Shown: positions 43,865 through 56,573, numbered from the stretch's first letter. The stretch: DNA of 64,000 bases from an uncultured Sphingomonas sp. (GCF_913062585.1 NZ_CAJXWX010000021.1:1-64000); one strand, 5' to 3'. Notes: generated by a model from the letters alone, not told the origin. Translations and numbers: made by a program.

Positions 43865-44137
43865 TTAGTTGACCGAGTCCTTCAGGAGCTTGCCCGGCTT
43901 GAACTTGGGCTGCGACGACGCCTTGATGGTCATCGGCTCGCCGGTGCGCGGGTTGCGGCCGGTCGACGCCTTGCGCTTGGAAACCGAGAAGGTGCCGAAG
44001 CCGACCAGGCGGACTTCATCGCCCTTTTTCAGAGCGGCGGTGATCGATTCAAACACGGCGTCGACCGCCTTGACCGCATCGCCGCGCGCGAGGCCCGAGG
44101 AATCGGCGACGGTAGCGATCAGCTCCTGCTTGTTCAT
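43865..44137 (-). CDS. hupB: HU-family nucleoid protein
   Basis: 90 residues, the exact HU length. MNKQELIATVADSSGL N-terminal helix, KGDEVRLVGFGTF, and the DNA-binding arm GRNPRTGEPMTIKASSQPKFKPGK. HU dimers bend and wrap DNA in the nucleoid. It lies downstream of lon in the same direction, the classical lon-hupB order, but has its own promoter-like site and is separated from lon by a terminator. Confidence 0.96.
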   Translation of the reverse strand: MNKQELIATVADSSGLARGDAVKAVDAVFESITAALKKGDEVRLVGFGTFSVSKRKASTGRNPRTGEPMTIKASSQPKFKPGKLLKDSVN

Positions 44138-44206
44138 TCCATAACCCCCTATGATTTCAACGATAAGCGACCTGGGACTCGGTGCCGCTCAAATATTAAA
44201 GGACCG

Positions 44207-44234
44207 ATAATGACAAGGCTGTCGAAGCTGTCAA
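44207..44234 (-). promoter_or_regulatory. Putative sigma-70 promoter of hupB
   Basis: On the minus strand TTGACA (44229-44234), 16 bp, CATTAT (44207-44212; four of six to TATAAT). It lies about 70 nt before the hupB start, downstream of the lon terminator. Confidence 0.45.
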
Positions 44235-44295
44235 ACCCCGACATCGATTGAAAACGAGGCGGCACGCAAACAGATGCCGGTTGCAGTTTGATGAC

Positions 44296-44324
44296 AAAGG
44301 CCGCCGGTCGCTCGACCGGCGGCC
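44296..44324 (-). terminator. Intrinsic terminator of lon
   Basis: Perfect 12-bp stem GGCCGCCGGTCG / CGACCGGCGGCC with a short loop, followed on the minus strand by TTTGTC, directly past the lon stop. Confidence 0.8.
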
Positions 44325-44339
44325 TCTGGCCTGCGACGA

Positions 44340-46766
<2,427 letters not shown>

Positions 46767-46807
46767 GCAAACTCCGGTCGGCCCCCAGCGGGGCCTCTTC
46801 GCCTCAC

Positions 46808-46836
46808 TATATGGGGAGGGTTGCCGATCCATCAAT
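46808..46836 (-). promoter_or_regulatory. Candidate RpoH (heat-shock) promoter of lon
   Basis: Minus strand: ATTGAT (46831-46836), 14 bp, then CCCCATATA (46808-46816), which matches the sigma-32 -10 consensus CCCCATNTA; the -35 keeps the TTGA core of CTTGAA. It lies 42-70 nt upstream of lon. Confidence 0.5.
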
Positions 46837-46898
46837 CACCGGTGCGACGAGGCGATACGGTGCTTGCCAAGTCCGGACAGTTGCGCAACACCATAGCG

Positions 46899-48650
46899 AT
46901 GGATCGTATACGAATTGCCGCCGCGCTGCTCGCCTCCTCGCTGCTGTCGGTCACGCCGCTTCCAGCCCAGACGCCCAAGCCCCTGCCCGGCAAGGGTGAG
47001 CCGCCGCTGACTGCGCAGACCATGATATCGGGCGGGGTCCGTCCCCCCGAACAGCTCGCGGTGCGTTTCGACAGCGCCGACCTGTCGTTCGAGGTGCTGC
47101 CCGATACCGAGGAATTGAACGGCATCGCGGTGCTGGGCTTTACCGCTAAGGCGCCGCTGGCACGGCTGGTGATCGACCTCGACAAGAACCTGCCGGTCAA
47201 GGCGATCGCGATCGACGGCAAGGCCCTGTCGCCTGCCCAGTGGAGCAATCCGCAAGGGCAGCTGGTCATCACCCTGCCCCGCCCGCTTCGCACAGGACAG
47301 AAGGTCAGCGCCAAGATCACCTATGGCGGCACGCCGCATGTCGCGGTGCGCGCCCCCTGGGATACCGGCGTCGTCTGGGCCAAGACGCCGGACGGCCGCC
47401 CCTGGTTCGCGACCACCGACCAGGGCTATGGCTGCGACCTGCTCTGGCCGTGCCTGGACTATCCGATGGGTGAGCCGGGCGTGGTCACGCTCCACATCAC
47501 GGTGCCCAAGGGGCTGAAGGCGCCGTCCAACGGCGTGCTGCTGGGCGTCGATACGCTGCCCGATGGGCGGACCCGGTGGAACTGGCGGGCGAAGCACCCC
47601 AACACCTACGCCATCGCGCTGAACGTCGGGCCCTATGAGGTGGTGCAGGGCAGCTACAAGAGCCGCTTCGGCAATACGATCCCGATGTTCTACTGGTATC
47701 TGCCCGGCGAGAAGGAAAAGGCCGAAGGGCTGTTCGCCGAGTTCGCGCCGACGCTGGATTTCTTCGAGTCGACCGTCGGCCCCTTCCCCTTCGGCGACGA
47801 AAAGCTCGGCGTGGTCGAAACCCCGCACAAGGGCATGGAGCACCAGACGATCAACGCCTATGGCAATGAATATGCCAAGGCGCCGGAAGGGTTCGACTGG
47901 CTGTTTCAGCATGAGTTCAGCCATGAATGGTTCGGCAACCAGCTGACCAATGTCGACTGGGACGATTTCTGGCTGCACGAGGGTTATGGCAGCTATATGC
48001 AGCCCTCTTACGGCCGCTGGCGTGAGGGCGAGGCCCGCTATGCGGTGATGATGGACGCGCAGCGCGGGCAGATCGCGAACAAGGCCCCCATCGTCCACGA
48101 CCGCAGCATGACGGAGCAGGATGTCTATGAAGAGGCCAAGGGCGGTCCCGGCCTCGACATCTATATGAAGGGATCGTGGATGCTGCACACGCTCCACAAT
48201 CTGATCGGCGACAAGGCCTTCTGGGACGTAACGCGGCTGGCCGTCTATGGGCGGACCGATCCAAAGCCTGGGAATTTCAGCCCTCGCTATGGCTCGACCA
48301 AGGAATATGAGGGCTTCGTCAAACAGGTGACGGGCAAGGATTATGGCTGGTTCTTCGACGTCTATCTGCGCCAGGCGGCCCTGCCCGAGATCGTCGAGAC
48401 GCGGGTCGGCGACCAATTGACGCTGAGCTGGAAGGTGCCGGGGGGCGGGCGTTTCCCGCTGCCGGTCGAAGTGCAGGTCGACGACAAGGTCGAGACCCTG
48501 CCGATGACGGACGGCACGGGCACGCTGACCGTGGCGGCGGGCGCGCATGTCGTGGTCGATCCCTGGGCCAAAATCCTGAAGCGCTCGGTCGCGATCGAGC
48601 AGTTCCGGGCGTGGAAGGGCGAGCAGGCGGCGAAGAAAAAGACGAACTAA
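46899..48650 (+). CDS. M1-family zinc aminopeptidase, exported
   Basis: 583 residues from ATG 46899; the very long frame reaching back to 44343 is antisense to lon and not coding. Signal peptide RIRIAAALLASSLLSVTPLPAQ. M1 features: an N-terminal beta domain, the exopeptidase motif as HKGMEHQTIN (for GAMEN), and zinc site HEFSHEWFGNQLTNVDWDDFWLHEGY split as HExxH-18-E. The tail is shorter than in PepN, resembling the cold-active/leukotriene-hydrolase group. It removes N-terminal residues from peptides in the periplasm or outside. Divergent from lon. Confidence 0.92.
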   Translation: MDRIRIAAALLASSLLSVTPLPAQTPKPLPGKGEPPLTAQTMISGGVRPPEQLAVRFDSADLSFEVLPDTEELNGIAVLGFTAKAPLARLVIDLDKNLPVKAIAIDGKALSPAQWSNPQGQLVITLPRPLRTGQKVSAKITYGGTPHVAVRAPWDTGVVWAKTPDGRPWFATTDQGYGCDLLWPCLDYPMGEPGVVTLHITVPKGLKAPSNGVLLGVDTLPDGRTRWNWRAKHPNTYAIALNVGPYEVVQGSYKSRFGNTIPMFYWYLPGEKEKAEGLFAEFAPTLDFFESTVGPFPFGDEKLGVVETPHKGMEHQTINAYGNEYAKAPEGFDWLFQHEFSHEWFGNQLTNVDWDDFWLHEGYGSYMQPSYGRWREGEARYAVMMDAQRGQIANKAPIVHDRSMTEQDVYEEAKGGPGLDIYMKGSWMLHTLHNLIGDKAFWDVTRLAVYGRTDPKPGNFSPRYGSTKEYEGFVKQVTGKDYGWFFDVYLRQAALPEIVETRVGDQLTLSWKVPGGGRFPLPVEVQVDDKVETLPMTDGTGTLTVAAGAHVVVDPWAKILKRSVAIEQFRAWKGEQAAKKKTN

Positions 48651-48660
48651 AACACACCCT

Positions 48661-48761
48661 CCGTTCAGCCTGAGCGAAGTCGAAGGCCAAGGTAATCCCT
48701 TCGCCGATCTCCCTTTGGCTACCGCTGTAGCGTGGCCTTCGACTTCGCTCAGGCTGAACGG
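48661..48761. repeat. 29-bp perfect inverted repeat with 43-bp loop
   Basis: Arms 48661-48689 and 48733-48761 are exact reverse complements; each contains TTCAGCCTGAGCGAAGTCG. It fills the gap between the convergent M1 peptidase and antiporter genes. Arms of this kind (TCAGCCTGAGCGAAGTCGAA) are familiar to me as dispersed repeats in sphingomonad genomes. Confidence 0.85.
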
Positions 48762-48781
48762 CTGGGGGGAATTCCTCGACC

Positions 48782-49909
48782 CTACGGCACCACCGTCACG
48801 AACAGATACGCCGCAAAAATCACCAGATGCACCGCACCGCCCAGCACGGTGGTGCGGCCATTGCCCAGCGTCAGCGTGATAGTGAACAGCGACAGGACCA
48901 GCAAAGTCATCTCCTTCGCTCCGATCCCCAGCGCCAAGGGCAGGCCGAGCATCAGCGACACGATCGCCACCGCCGGAATGGTCAGCCCGATCGTCGCCAG
49001 CGCCGAACCCAGCGCGAGGTTCAGACTGGTCTGGAGCCGGTTCCGCTTGGCCGCGCGGTAGGCCGCCAGGCTCTCCGGCGCCAACACGAGCGCCGCGATC
49101 ACGACGCCGACGATCGCCAGCGGCAAGCCTGCCCCCAGGATCGCCGCCTCGACGATCCCCGACAGCCCCTTGGCGAGCAGCACCACGCCGACCAGCGCGA
49201 CCAGCAGCATCCCCAGCGCCGCCCAGGCCGCCGCATTGGTCGGCGGCTCGGCATGGGCGTCGGCGGGCATGTCGTCGTCGGCGGGCAGGAAATAGTCGCG
49301 GTGGCGGACCGTCTGCACCATCACGAAGGTCCCGTAGAGAATGACGCTGACCAGCGCGACGAAGATCAGTTGCGACGGCGCATAGGTCGGCCCGGGCGCG
49401 GACGAAACGTAATTGGGCAGCACCAGCGACAAGACCACCATGGCGGTCAGCACGTTCAGCGAGGTACTCGCCCCCCGCAACGAGAAGCGCTGCTCGCCAT
49501 GCGTGACACCGCCCGCCAACAGGCAGAGACCGACGATCCCGTTCAGTATGATCATGATCGCCGCGAACACCGTGTCGCGCGCAAGGCTGGAGGCATCGCC
49601 CGCATCGGACAGCATCAGGCTGACGATCAGCGAGACTTCGATCACCGTCACCGCGACCGCCAGGACCAGCGTGCCGAAGGGCTCGCCGACCCGGTGCGCG
49701 ACGACCTCGGCCTGATGCACGGCGGACAGCACGCATCCGAACAGAATGATCGCCGCGGCAACGACGCCGACCGTCCCCATCCTGTAGAGCGACACCGCAA
49801 TGGCGATCAGCCCCAATATCGGGAACACCAGGGTCCACCAGGGCATCAACAGACGCTGGAGCAGCGGGCGTTTCTGTCCGGTGGTGACGATGGCGTCGGG
49901 CTCGCTCAT
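48782..49909 (-). CDS. chaA: Calcium/proton antiporter, ChaA-like (CaCA superfamily)
   Basis: 375 residues from ATG 49909, the start closest to a GGAG; ATGs at 49948 and 49957 are possible. About ten or eleven membrane helices with the two inverted alpha-repeat signatures: GEPFGTLVLAVAVTVIEVSL with its central Glu, and NLALGSALATIGLTIPAVAI in the second half. A polar loop (LPADDDMPADAHAEPP) splits the halves. It should exchange Ca2+ (or Na+/K+) for protons in the inner membrane. Convergent with the M1 peptidase across a large inverted repeat. Confidence 0.85.
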   Translation of the reverse strand: MSEPDAIVTTGQKRPLLQRLLMPWWTLVFPILGLIAIAVSLYRMGTVGVVAAAIILFGCVLSAVHQAEVVAHRVGEPFGTLVLAVAVTVIEVSLIVSLMLSDAGDASSLARDTVFAAIMIILNGIVGLCLLAGGVTHGEQRFSLRGASTSLNVLTAMVVLSLVLPNYVSSAPGPTYAPSQLIFVALVSVILYGTFVMVQTVRHRDYFLPADDDMPADAHAEPPTNAAAWAALGMLLVALVGVVLLAKGLSGIVEAAILGAGLPLAIVGVVIAALVLAPESLAAYRAAKRNRLQTSLNLALGSALATIGLTIPAVAIVSLMLGLPLALGIGAKEMTLLVLSLFTITLTLGNGRTTVLGGAVHLVIFAAYLFVTVVP

Positions 49910-50028
49910 GGCGGGTCTGGTCTCCTTCTCGGCATGGGGTGATGACATCCCTGTCATGCCAATGCGCCAACCACCCTAGTGGCTCCCGACGCGATCAAAT
50001 TCGTTGCGACAGGGCAATAACGCCCCTC

Positions 50029-50063
50029 CCTCCCTCCCTCTCCCATTGGGAGAGGGAGGGAGG
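50029..50063. repeat. Near-loopless 17-bp palindrome, copy 5
   Basis: A 17-nt arm CCTCCCTCCCTCTCCCA, one T, and its exact reverse complement. It is a purine/pyrimidine-asymmetric cousin of the other palindromes, downstream of the RibD-like gene. Confidence 0.7.
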
Positions 50064-50090
50064 CGCGAAGCGGCGGAAGGGTGAGGGCCG

Positions 50091-50792
50091 TTAAGCGCCC
50101 CCCACATTCTCCACCTTGTACCGAAGCCACACCTCACCGCCCGGCAGCACCTCATGATGCGTCAATGCCAGCCCGGCCAGCGGCGCCGACGCCTCTGCAT
50201 CCTCCTCGCCCGAATGAAACAGGCTCGGCGCTCCCGCCGCGCCGTCGATCGCCGGGCAAAACGCCATGCTGATCTCGTCGATCAACCCGGCGCGCAGGAA
50301 TTCGCCATTGGCCGTTCCCCCGCCCTCGACCAGCAGGGTCTTCACCCCCAGTTCCTCGGCGAGAATCTCGGGCACGGCGCGCAGGTCGATCCGGTCCTGT
50401 CCGGCAAAGATATAGGACACCCCATCGCTTCGCAGTCCGGCCAGATGCGAGTCCGACACTGCCCGGGTCAGCACGACCACGATCGGATCGCCGCCGATAT
50501 CGCCCCGGCCCCAGACGATCTTGGCCTGTTCGTCCAGCACCACGCCGAACGCGTCGGCCTCGCGGCGGGCGAACCAATGTTCGCGCGGGAAAACCTGGTC
50601 GCTGTCGGGATAGTGCTCGCCCTTGGCGAACTCCTGCCCCGTCACCCGCCCGACGATCCACGCATCGCCGCTGAGCCTGTCGTGCAGGTCCTCGAACAAA
50701 TCGCCGGGCTTGTAGCTGTCGGGGCGCCAGCGGCTTTGCAGGATGCGCCCGTCGAGGCTGCAGATCATGTGGCAGATCATATGGGGCTTCAT
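50091..50792 (-). CDS. RibD C-terminal-domain reductase (dihydrofolate-reductase-like fold)
   Basis: 233 residues from ATG 50792, with GGAG nine bases upstream. N-terminal MICHMICSLDGRI matches the MxxSLDG start of RibD_C proteins; LVEGGGTANGEFLRAGLIDE is the NADPH-binding glycine motif, followed by DEISMAFCPAIDG. In RibD this domain reduces the ribosylamino-pyrimidine in riboflavin synthesis, but stand-alone versions act on varied substrates. No riboflavin genes are nearby, so the substrate is unknown. Cytosolic. Confidence 0.82.
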   Translation of the reverse strand: MKPHMICHMICSLDGRILQSRWRPDSYKPGDLFEDLHDRLSGDAWIVGRVTGQEFAKGEHYPDSDQVFPREHWFARREADAFGVVLDEQAKIVWGRGDIGGDPIVVVLTRAVSDSHLAGLRSDGVSYIFAGQDRIDLRAVPEILAEELGVKTLLVEGGGTANGEFLRAGLIDEISMAFCPAIDGAAGAPSLFHSGEEDAEASAPLAGLALTHHEVLPGGEVWLRYKVENVGGA

Positions 50793-50855
50793 CGGTGCGT
50801 CTCCTATTCGGAGCGGCAACGCGCGGTCACGCAGAGGGTTCGCACGCCTGTTTCA

Positions 50856-50974
50856 TTCCTCCCCTGCAAGGGGAGGTGGCAGGGCGAAGCCTTGACGGAG
50901 GGGTATAACCCTCTCGATGGCGTGACACCCCTCCGACCCGCTACGCGCGCCACCTCCCCTTGCAGGGGAGGAAA
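50856..50974. repeat. Dispersed palindromic element, copy 6
   Basis: About 119 bp with TCCTCCCCTGCAAGGGGAGG at one end and CCTCCCCTTGCAGGGGAGG at the other, matching the copy at 27911-28029 in ends and length; the interior differs. It lies between two minus-strand genes. Confidence 0.8.
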
Positions 50975-50975
50975 T

Positions 50976-51566
50976 TCAGCGCCCGCCGACCCGCCGGATC
51001 ATCGACCAGAAGCGCGGACCGCCTTTAGGCACCGACCATTCCCCGATCAGCTCGAAGCCCAGCCGACCGTAAAGCGCGACATTGCTCCCGGTCGCCGTCT
51101 CCAGATAGGCGGGCACGCCGTCGGCATCGCACCGGGCCAGCCCAGCCCGGATCGACGCGCCGCCCAGTCCCTGCCCCTGTCGCGCCGGATCGACACCCGC
51201 GATGTGCAGATACCAGAAGGGCTCGGCCGGGAAATGCGCCTCGACCGCATCGCCCAGCCGCATCGCGCGGGGCAGCGATGCCCCCAGCGCGTGGAGCACC
51301 GGGATCAGCCGCCGGACAAAGGCCATGGTCGGCACATGCGCCTGCCCCGGCGGACGCCAGAAGGTTCCCGCATCCGCCGCCTGGCTGACCAGCCGCATCC
51401 CCACCGCATCTCTGTCGAACAACAAGGCGAACAGACGCGGCAGCCGCTTCGCCCGGTCGGCGGCGTCGGGAAAGATATAGGACATGGCCGGATCGTCGGC
51501 AAAGGCGCGGCCCAGCATCGTCGCCACCGCCGCCCGGTCGCCAGCCCCCGCCTCACGGATCGTCAC
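50976..51566 (-). CDS. GNAT-family N-acetyltransferase
   Basis: 196 residues from ATG 51566, with GGGGA five bases before; ATG 51578 also fits. Full GNAT fold: MVTIREAGAGDRAAVATML at the start, acetyl-CoA loop VDPARQGQGLGGASIRAGLA, and the final ATGSNVALYGRLGFELIGE. The middle has a Trp/Pro-rich segment (GTFWRPPGQAHVP) common in small-molecule acetylases. Its substrate cannot be deduced. It begins right after the clpX terminator, so it probably has its own or read-through transcription. Confidence 0.85.
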   Translation of the reverse strand: MTIREAGAGDRAAVATMLGRAFADDPAMSYIFPDAADRAKRLPRLFALLFDRDAVGMRLVSQAADAGTFWRPPGQAHVPTMAFVRRLIPVLHALGASLPRAMRLGDAVEAHFPAEPFWYLHIAGVDPARQGQGLGGASIRAGLARCDADGVPAYLETATGSNVALYGRLGFELIGEWSVPKGGPRFWSMIRRVGGR

Positions 51567-51585
51567 CATGGCATTCCCCATGTGA

Positions 51586-51615
51586 AAACGGGCGCCTCCC
51601 CAGGGGGAAGCGCCC
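51586..51615 (-). terminator. Intrinsic terminator of clpX
   Basis: Minus strand GGGCGCTTCCCC / GGGGAGGCGCCC (one wobble pair) followed by GTTTT, 31 nt after the clpX stop. Confidence 0.8.
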
Positions 51616-51645
51616 GCTATCAATTCCACCGGATCACGGGGCCGT

Positions 51646-52920
<1,275 letters not shown>

Positions 52921-53000
52921 TCACCTCTCGCACCCGATACTGGTGCGCTACCGTTGCCGGGGTGCGCATCGTACCGCACCCCGATAAAGTCACAATCGAA

Positions 53001-53021
53001 ATAAACCGTTCATGCTGAACG
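53001..53021 (-). terminator. Weak hairpin after clpP
   Basis: CGTTCA TGC TGAACG stem followed on the minus strand by GGTTTATTT. Probably a partial terminator that allows some clpX read-through. Confidence 0.35.
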
Positions 53022-53028
53022 ACCCGCC

Positions 53029-53718
53029 TTATGCGGCGGCCGATGCGTCTTCGGCCGGAACCGGACGCTTGTCGAACACCTGATCGATCAGGCCGAACTC
53101 CTTGGCTTCCTCCGCGCTCATGAACTTGTCGCGGTCCATCGCGCGCTCGATCTCCTCAAGCGGCTTGCCCGTGTACTTCGCATAGAGCGAGTTCAGGAAA
53201 TGCCGCATACGCAGGATTTCGCGCGCCTGGATCTCGATATCGGCCGCCATGCCCTGCGCCCCGCCCGAAGGCTGGTGGATCATGATGCGGCTGTTCGTCG
53301 TCGCAAAGCGCATGCCCGGTTCACCGGCGGCCAGCAGGAAGCTGCCCATCGAGGCGGCCTGGCCGATGCACAGCGTGCCGACGCGCGGACGGATATACTG
53401 CATCGTGTCATGGATCGCCATGCCCGCCGTGACGACACCGCCCGGCGAGTTGATGTACATGTAGATGTCCTTCTTCGGATTTTCCGACTCAAGGAACAGC
53501 AACTGCGCGCAGATCAGCGAGGCCATGCCGTCCTCGACACCGCCGGTGACGAAGATGATGCGCTCGCGGAGCAGGCGGCTGAAGATATCGAACGACCGTT
53601 CGCCGCGGTTCGACTGTTCGATGACGATCGGAACCAGCCCGGCCTGCGTCTGCCGAAGCCCGACGCCAGCATGCGCCAGCGGGCTCGCGAAATCGCCGGT
53701 CTCGAACGGATTGTGCAT
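53029..53718 (-). CDS. clpP: ClpP protease subunit
   Basis: 229 residues from ATG 53718, just past a GAGAG sequence; the longer frame is not supported. Catalytic triad present: serine in [10 protein letters not shown], histidine in IMIHQPSGG, and aspartate in [28 protein letters not shown] is the oligomer handle region. It forms the tetradecameric chamber used with ClpX. The short N-terminal extension ([17 protein letters not shown]) is longer than in E. coli ClpP. A candidate heat-shock promoter lies upstream. Confidence 0.97.
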   Translation of the reverse strand: MHNPFETGDFASPLAHAGVGLRQTQAGLVPIVIEQSNRGERSFDIFSRLLRERIIFVTGGVEDGMASLICAQLLFLESENPKKDIYMYINSPGGVVTAGMAIHDTMQYIRPRVGTLCIGQAASMGSFLLAAGEPGMRFATTNSRIMIHQPSGGAQGMAADIEIQAREILRMRHFLNSLYAKYTGKPLEEIERAMDRDKFMSAEEAKEFGLIDQVFDKRPVPAEDASAAA

Positions 53719-53747
53719 GGAATTCTCTCTTATGCCCAGAAGAGCCC

Positions 53748-53778
53748 CTATGTCGCGTGATGCCCGCGCATATTCAAG
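53748..53778 (-). promoter_or_regulatory. Candidate RpoH promoter of clpP
   Basis: Minus strand: a perfect CTTGAA (53773-53778), 17 bp, then CGACATAG (53748-53755), a partial match to CCCCATNT. It ends about 30 nt from the start codon. Confidence 0.42.
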
Positions 53779-53840
53779 CCCCGGCAACATCCAAGGATGC
53801 TGCCGTGCAGCGTTTATCCCGTTCAGGGGTGAAAATCCGA

Positions 53841-54788
53841 TTAGCGGTCATTCCCCGGCGCGGGCAGCGCCAGATAGGCCAGCCGCCGAACCTCCTGTCG
53901 CCCGCGCACGACGGTGTCGAGGATCAGCCCGGTGAACAGATTAAGCCCGGCCAGCAGCATCAGCCCCGTCGACAGGATCGCAGTCGGGAAGCGCGGCACC
54001 TGGTGCGTTTCCAGATAGGTAAAGATCAACGGCACCGCGAGCAGCACGGCCAGCGCGGCGAACAGGCCCGCAATCGCCCCGAAGAACCACAACGGACGCT
54101 CGATCCGATAGAGCTTGATGATGGTCCGCAGGATGCGCCAGCCGTCCGAATAGGTGCTCAGCTTCGACGTCGACCCCTCGGGCCGCGCATAATAGGGCGT
54201 CGCGATCTCGGCACAGGGCATTTTGAGTTCGAGCGCATGGACGCTGATCTCGGTCTCGATCTCGAAGCCGACCGACAGGACCGGGAAGCTCTTCACGAAA
54301 CGGCGCGAAAAGACGCGGTAGCCCGACAGGATATCGGTGAAGCTGCGCCCGAACAGCTTGGCGAGCATCCCCGTCAGCATCGCATTGCCGAACCGGTGGC
54401 CACGGCGATAGGCGAGTTCCGCCTCGCTCACCCGCTGGCCGACCACCATGTCGAGCTGTTCCTCGACCATGCGGGCGACGAGCGCGGGCGCGGACGCCGC
54501 GTCATAGGTCGCGTCGCCATCGGCCATGACATAGATGTCGGCGTCGATATCGGCGAACATCCGGCGGACGACCGCGCCCTTGCCCTGGATCCGCTCCGAC
54601 CGGACGACCGCCCCCGCCGCCCGCGCGACCTCCATCGTGCGGTCGCGGCTGTTATTATCATAGACATGGATGGTCGCGGTCGGCAGCGCCGCCTGGAACC
54701 CGGCAATCGTCTGTGCGATCGCGGCTTCCTCGTTATAGCACGGTAACAGCACCGCGATCCGTGGCGCGGCCCCCTGGTGATCCATCAT
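53841..54788 (-). CDS. Dolichol-phosphate-mannose-synthase-like GT2 glycosyltransferase
   Basis: 315 residues from ATG 54788, with GAGGGAAGA directly before. The GT2 domain has [21 protein letters not shown], the [15 protein letters not shown] metal site and [12 protein letters not shown]. Two C-terminal membrane helices ([23 protein letters not shown] and [22 protein letters not shown]) anchor it in the inner membrane. Such enzymes move a sugar from a nucleotide donor to a polyprenyl phosphate. A divergent multi-pass protein begins at 54939 and might use the lipid-linked sugar; that is inference. Confidence 0.85.
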   Translation of the reverse strand: MMDHQGAAPRIAVLLPCYNEEAAIAQTIAGFQAALPTATIHVYDNNSRDRTMEVARAAGAVVRSERIQGKGAVVRRMFADIDADIYVMADGDATYDAASAPALVARMVEEQLDMVVGQRVSEAELAYRRGHRFGNAMLTGMLAKLFGRSFTDILSGYRVFSRRFVKSFPVLSVGFEIETEISVHALELKMPCAEIATPYYARPEGSTSKLSTYSDGWRILRTIIKLYRIERPLWFFGAIAGLFAALAVLLAVPLIFTYLETHQVPRFPTAILSTGLMLLAGLNLFTGLILDTVVRGRQEVRRLAYLALPAPGNDR

Positions 54789-54938
54789 TCTTCCCTCGTG
54801 GGGCCATAGCTGCGGCCCATTGGCGGTGCCTTCTATGGAGGATCGCGGGGTAAAGCGAGAGACCCCATGGCCGATGCGGGACGAAAGCGGTCGCGCGCGA
54901 CCTTGCTCCCGGATCAGTCGCCATCCTAGGCTCAGGGG

Positions 54939-56330
54939 ATGCAGGATACCAAGCGGCACCCGCCGGGATCATCACGATGGCCGATATGGCCGATGGGCGG
55001 CGCGATACTGCTGGGCGCCGCGCTGCTCGCCTGGGTCGCGATCGCCAACGGTTTTCCGTTGGTCTTCGCCGATTCGGGGACCTATTTCCGCATTCCGCTG
55101 GAGCTGTATTTCCCGACCGATCGACCGGCCATCTATGGCCTGGCCATCGGGCTGCCCCTGATGATCGCGGGGCCCTGGGGCATCGTGGCGATCCAGGCGA
55201 TCGGGGCCACGCTGATTGTAGCGATGACGCTTGGCATCGTCGGGCGCCGCCTGCAGCCGGTCGAATTGCTCGCGACCTGTGCCTTTCTGGCGCTGGGAAG
55301 CAGCCTGCCCTGGTTCGTCGGGCAGATCATGCCCGATCTCGCCACCGGCTTCGTGCCGCTCGTCCTGTTCGCCCTGCTCGCCAGTCCCGCCGCCCTCTGG
55401 CAACGGGCCGGACTGACCCTGGTGCTGACGGCGCTGATCGCAGTGCATCTCAGCCATGTCCCGCTGGTGACGGGGCTGTTGGGTCTGGCGGTAGTGGCAA
55501 TGCTGGCGAAGGGCATGGCCGCACGCGCGGTGCTGCGGCGGGCCCTGCCGCCCGCCCTCGCCATTCTGCTTGCCCTGTTCGGGCTCAGCACGCTGAACCG
55601 CGCAGCCGGCTATGATTTCAAGCCCGCCCTGTCGTCCGACATGTTCCTGGTCGGGCGGCTGTTCGACGGCCATCTCGCCCAGCCGGCCCTGGCGCGGCTC
55701 TGCCAGACGCAGGCGATGGCGCATTGCGCGGTCCGCCCGCTGGTCGACGATCCGACGATCGCCAAGCCGGGCCAGGCCTATCTCTGGGACGCGCGCTCGC
55801 CGCTGGGCGCGATGCTCCACCGCGACCGGCCGGGGACCATCGCCGAGCAGCGGCGGATCATCGCCGCGGTCCTGCACGACGATCCCGCCGGTGTCGCGGC
55901 ACTGGCCTGGCACGGCTTTACCGAGCAGCTGGTCACCCTCCGCAAAGGCGTGCTGCCCCCCTATCCGGCCGAGATGCAGGTCTCGCGCATCCTGTCCACG
56001 CGGATGCCGCACGCTTTCCAGGCCTTTGCCCATTCGCGCCAGCAGCGCGGGACACTCGACGCACTGAAATTCGCGCCAGACGTGGCGGTCGCGGTTCTAG
56101 TCGTGCTGCTGCTTCCGCCGATGCTGTTCTGGGCGGCGCGCAGGCGGGATTGGCGCGTGCTGGGGCTGGCCGGGCTCGTCGTTGCGACGGTCTTGCTCAA
56201 TGCGGCGATCACCGGCGATCTGTCCGGGCCGGATGACCGCTATCAGAGCCGGGTGCTGTGGCTGCTCCCCCTGCTCGCCGCCTGTTTTATCGTTGCGTGG
56301 CGGCAAAGGCCAAGGTCGATCGCTGGGTAG
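54939..56330 (+). CDS. Multi-pass membrane protein, GT-C-like, unrecognised
   Basis: 463 residues with about ten to eleven membrane helices. The first helix is followed by FADSGTYFRIPLEL, an acidic loop placed like the catalytic first loop of GT-C glycosyltransferases, and a large periplasmic stretch (about residues 225-385) lies before the last helices. I do not recognise a named family. It is divergent from a polyprenyl-phosphate-type GT2 across 150 bp, a common arrangement for a sugar-lipid donor and its transferase. The ATG at 54939 is the only good start and lies within the leader of the opposite gene. Confidence 0.65.
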   Translation: MQDTKRHPPGSSRWPIWPMGGAILLGAALLAWVAIANGFPLVFADSGTYFRIPLELYFPTDRPAIYGLAIGLPLMIAGPWGIVAIQAIGATLIVAMTLGIVGRRLQPVELLATCAFLALGSSLPWFVGQIMPDLATGFVPLVLFALLASPAALWQRAGLTLVLTALIAVHLSHVPLVTGLLGLAVVAMLAKGMAARAVLRRALPPALAILLALFGLSTLNRAAGYDFKPALSSDMFLVGRLFDGHLAQPALARLCQTQAMAHCAVRPLVDDPTIAKPGQAYLWDARSPLGAMLHRDRPGTIAEQRRIIAAVLHDDPAGVAALAWHGFTEQLVTLRKGVLPPYPAEMQVSRILSTRMPHAFQAFAHSRQQRGTLDALKFAPDVAVAVLVVLLLPPMLFWAARRRDWRVLGLAGLVVATVLLNAAITGDLSGPDDRYQSRVLWLLPLLAACFIVAWRQRPRSIAG

Positions 56331-56342
56331 CATCGCGCATCG

Positions 56343-56538
56343 CTCCCCTGGATAGGGGAGAGAGTTAGCGGAGCTTGCCAGCGTGCTGGCTAGCGTAGCT
56401 TGGGTGAGGGGTCGAGCGAGCCTCCGGCTCGCGCGCTCTTCGAGCGCTCACCCCTCACCCAGCTCCGACTAAGGCCTTTGCTCTCGCAAAGACCAAGTCT
56501 GCGGAACCCTCTCCCCTCAGAGAGGGGCGAGGGAGGAT
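56343..56538. repeat. Composite palindromic element, copy 7
   Basis: The 310-bp gap 56331-56640 holds no gene. This part has CTCCCCTGGATAGGGGAG, CTAGC/GCTAG and GAGCG/CGCTC pairs, GGGTGAGGGG/CCCCTCACCC arms and a terminal CCCTCTCCCCTCAGAGAGGGG. It lies between the convergent GT-C-like gene and tig. Confidence 0.65.
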
Positions 56539-56573
56539 ATGGCGATCCGATAAAATTGTCAGGATCAAACGAC

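Noticed and set aside
46836..49970. 1044-codon minus-strand frame across the M1 peptidase and antiporter
   Set aside because: Out of frame with the antiporter and antisense to the peptidase; no motif.
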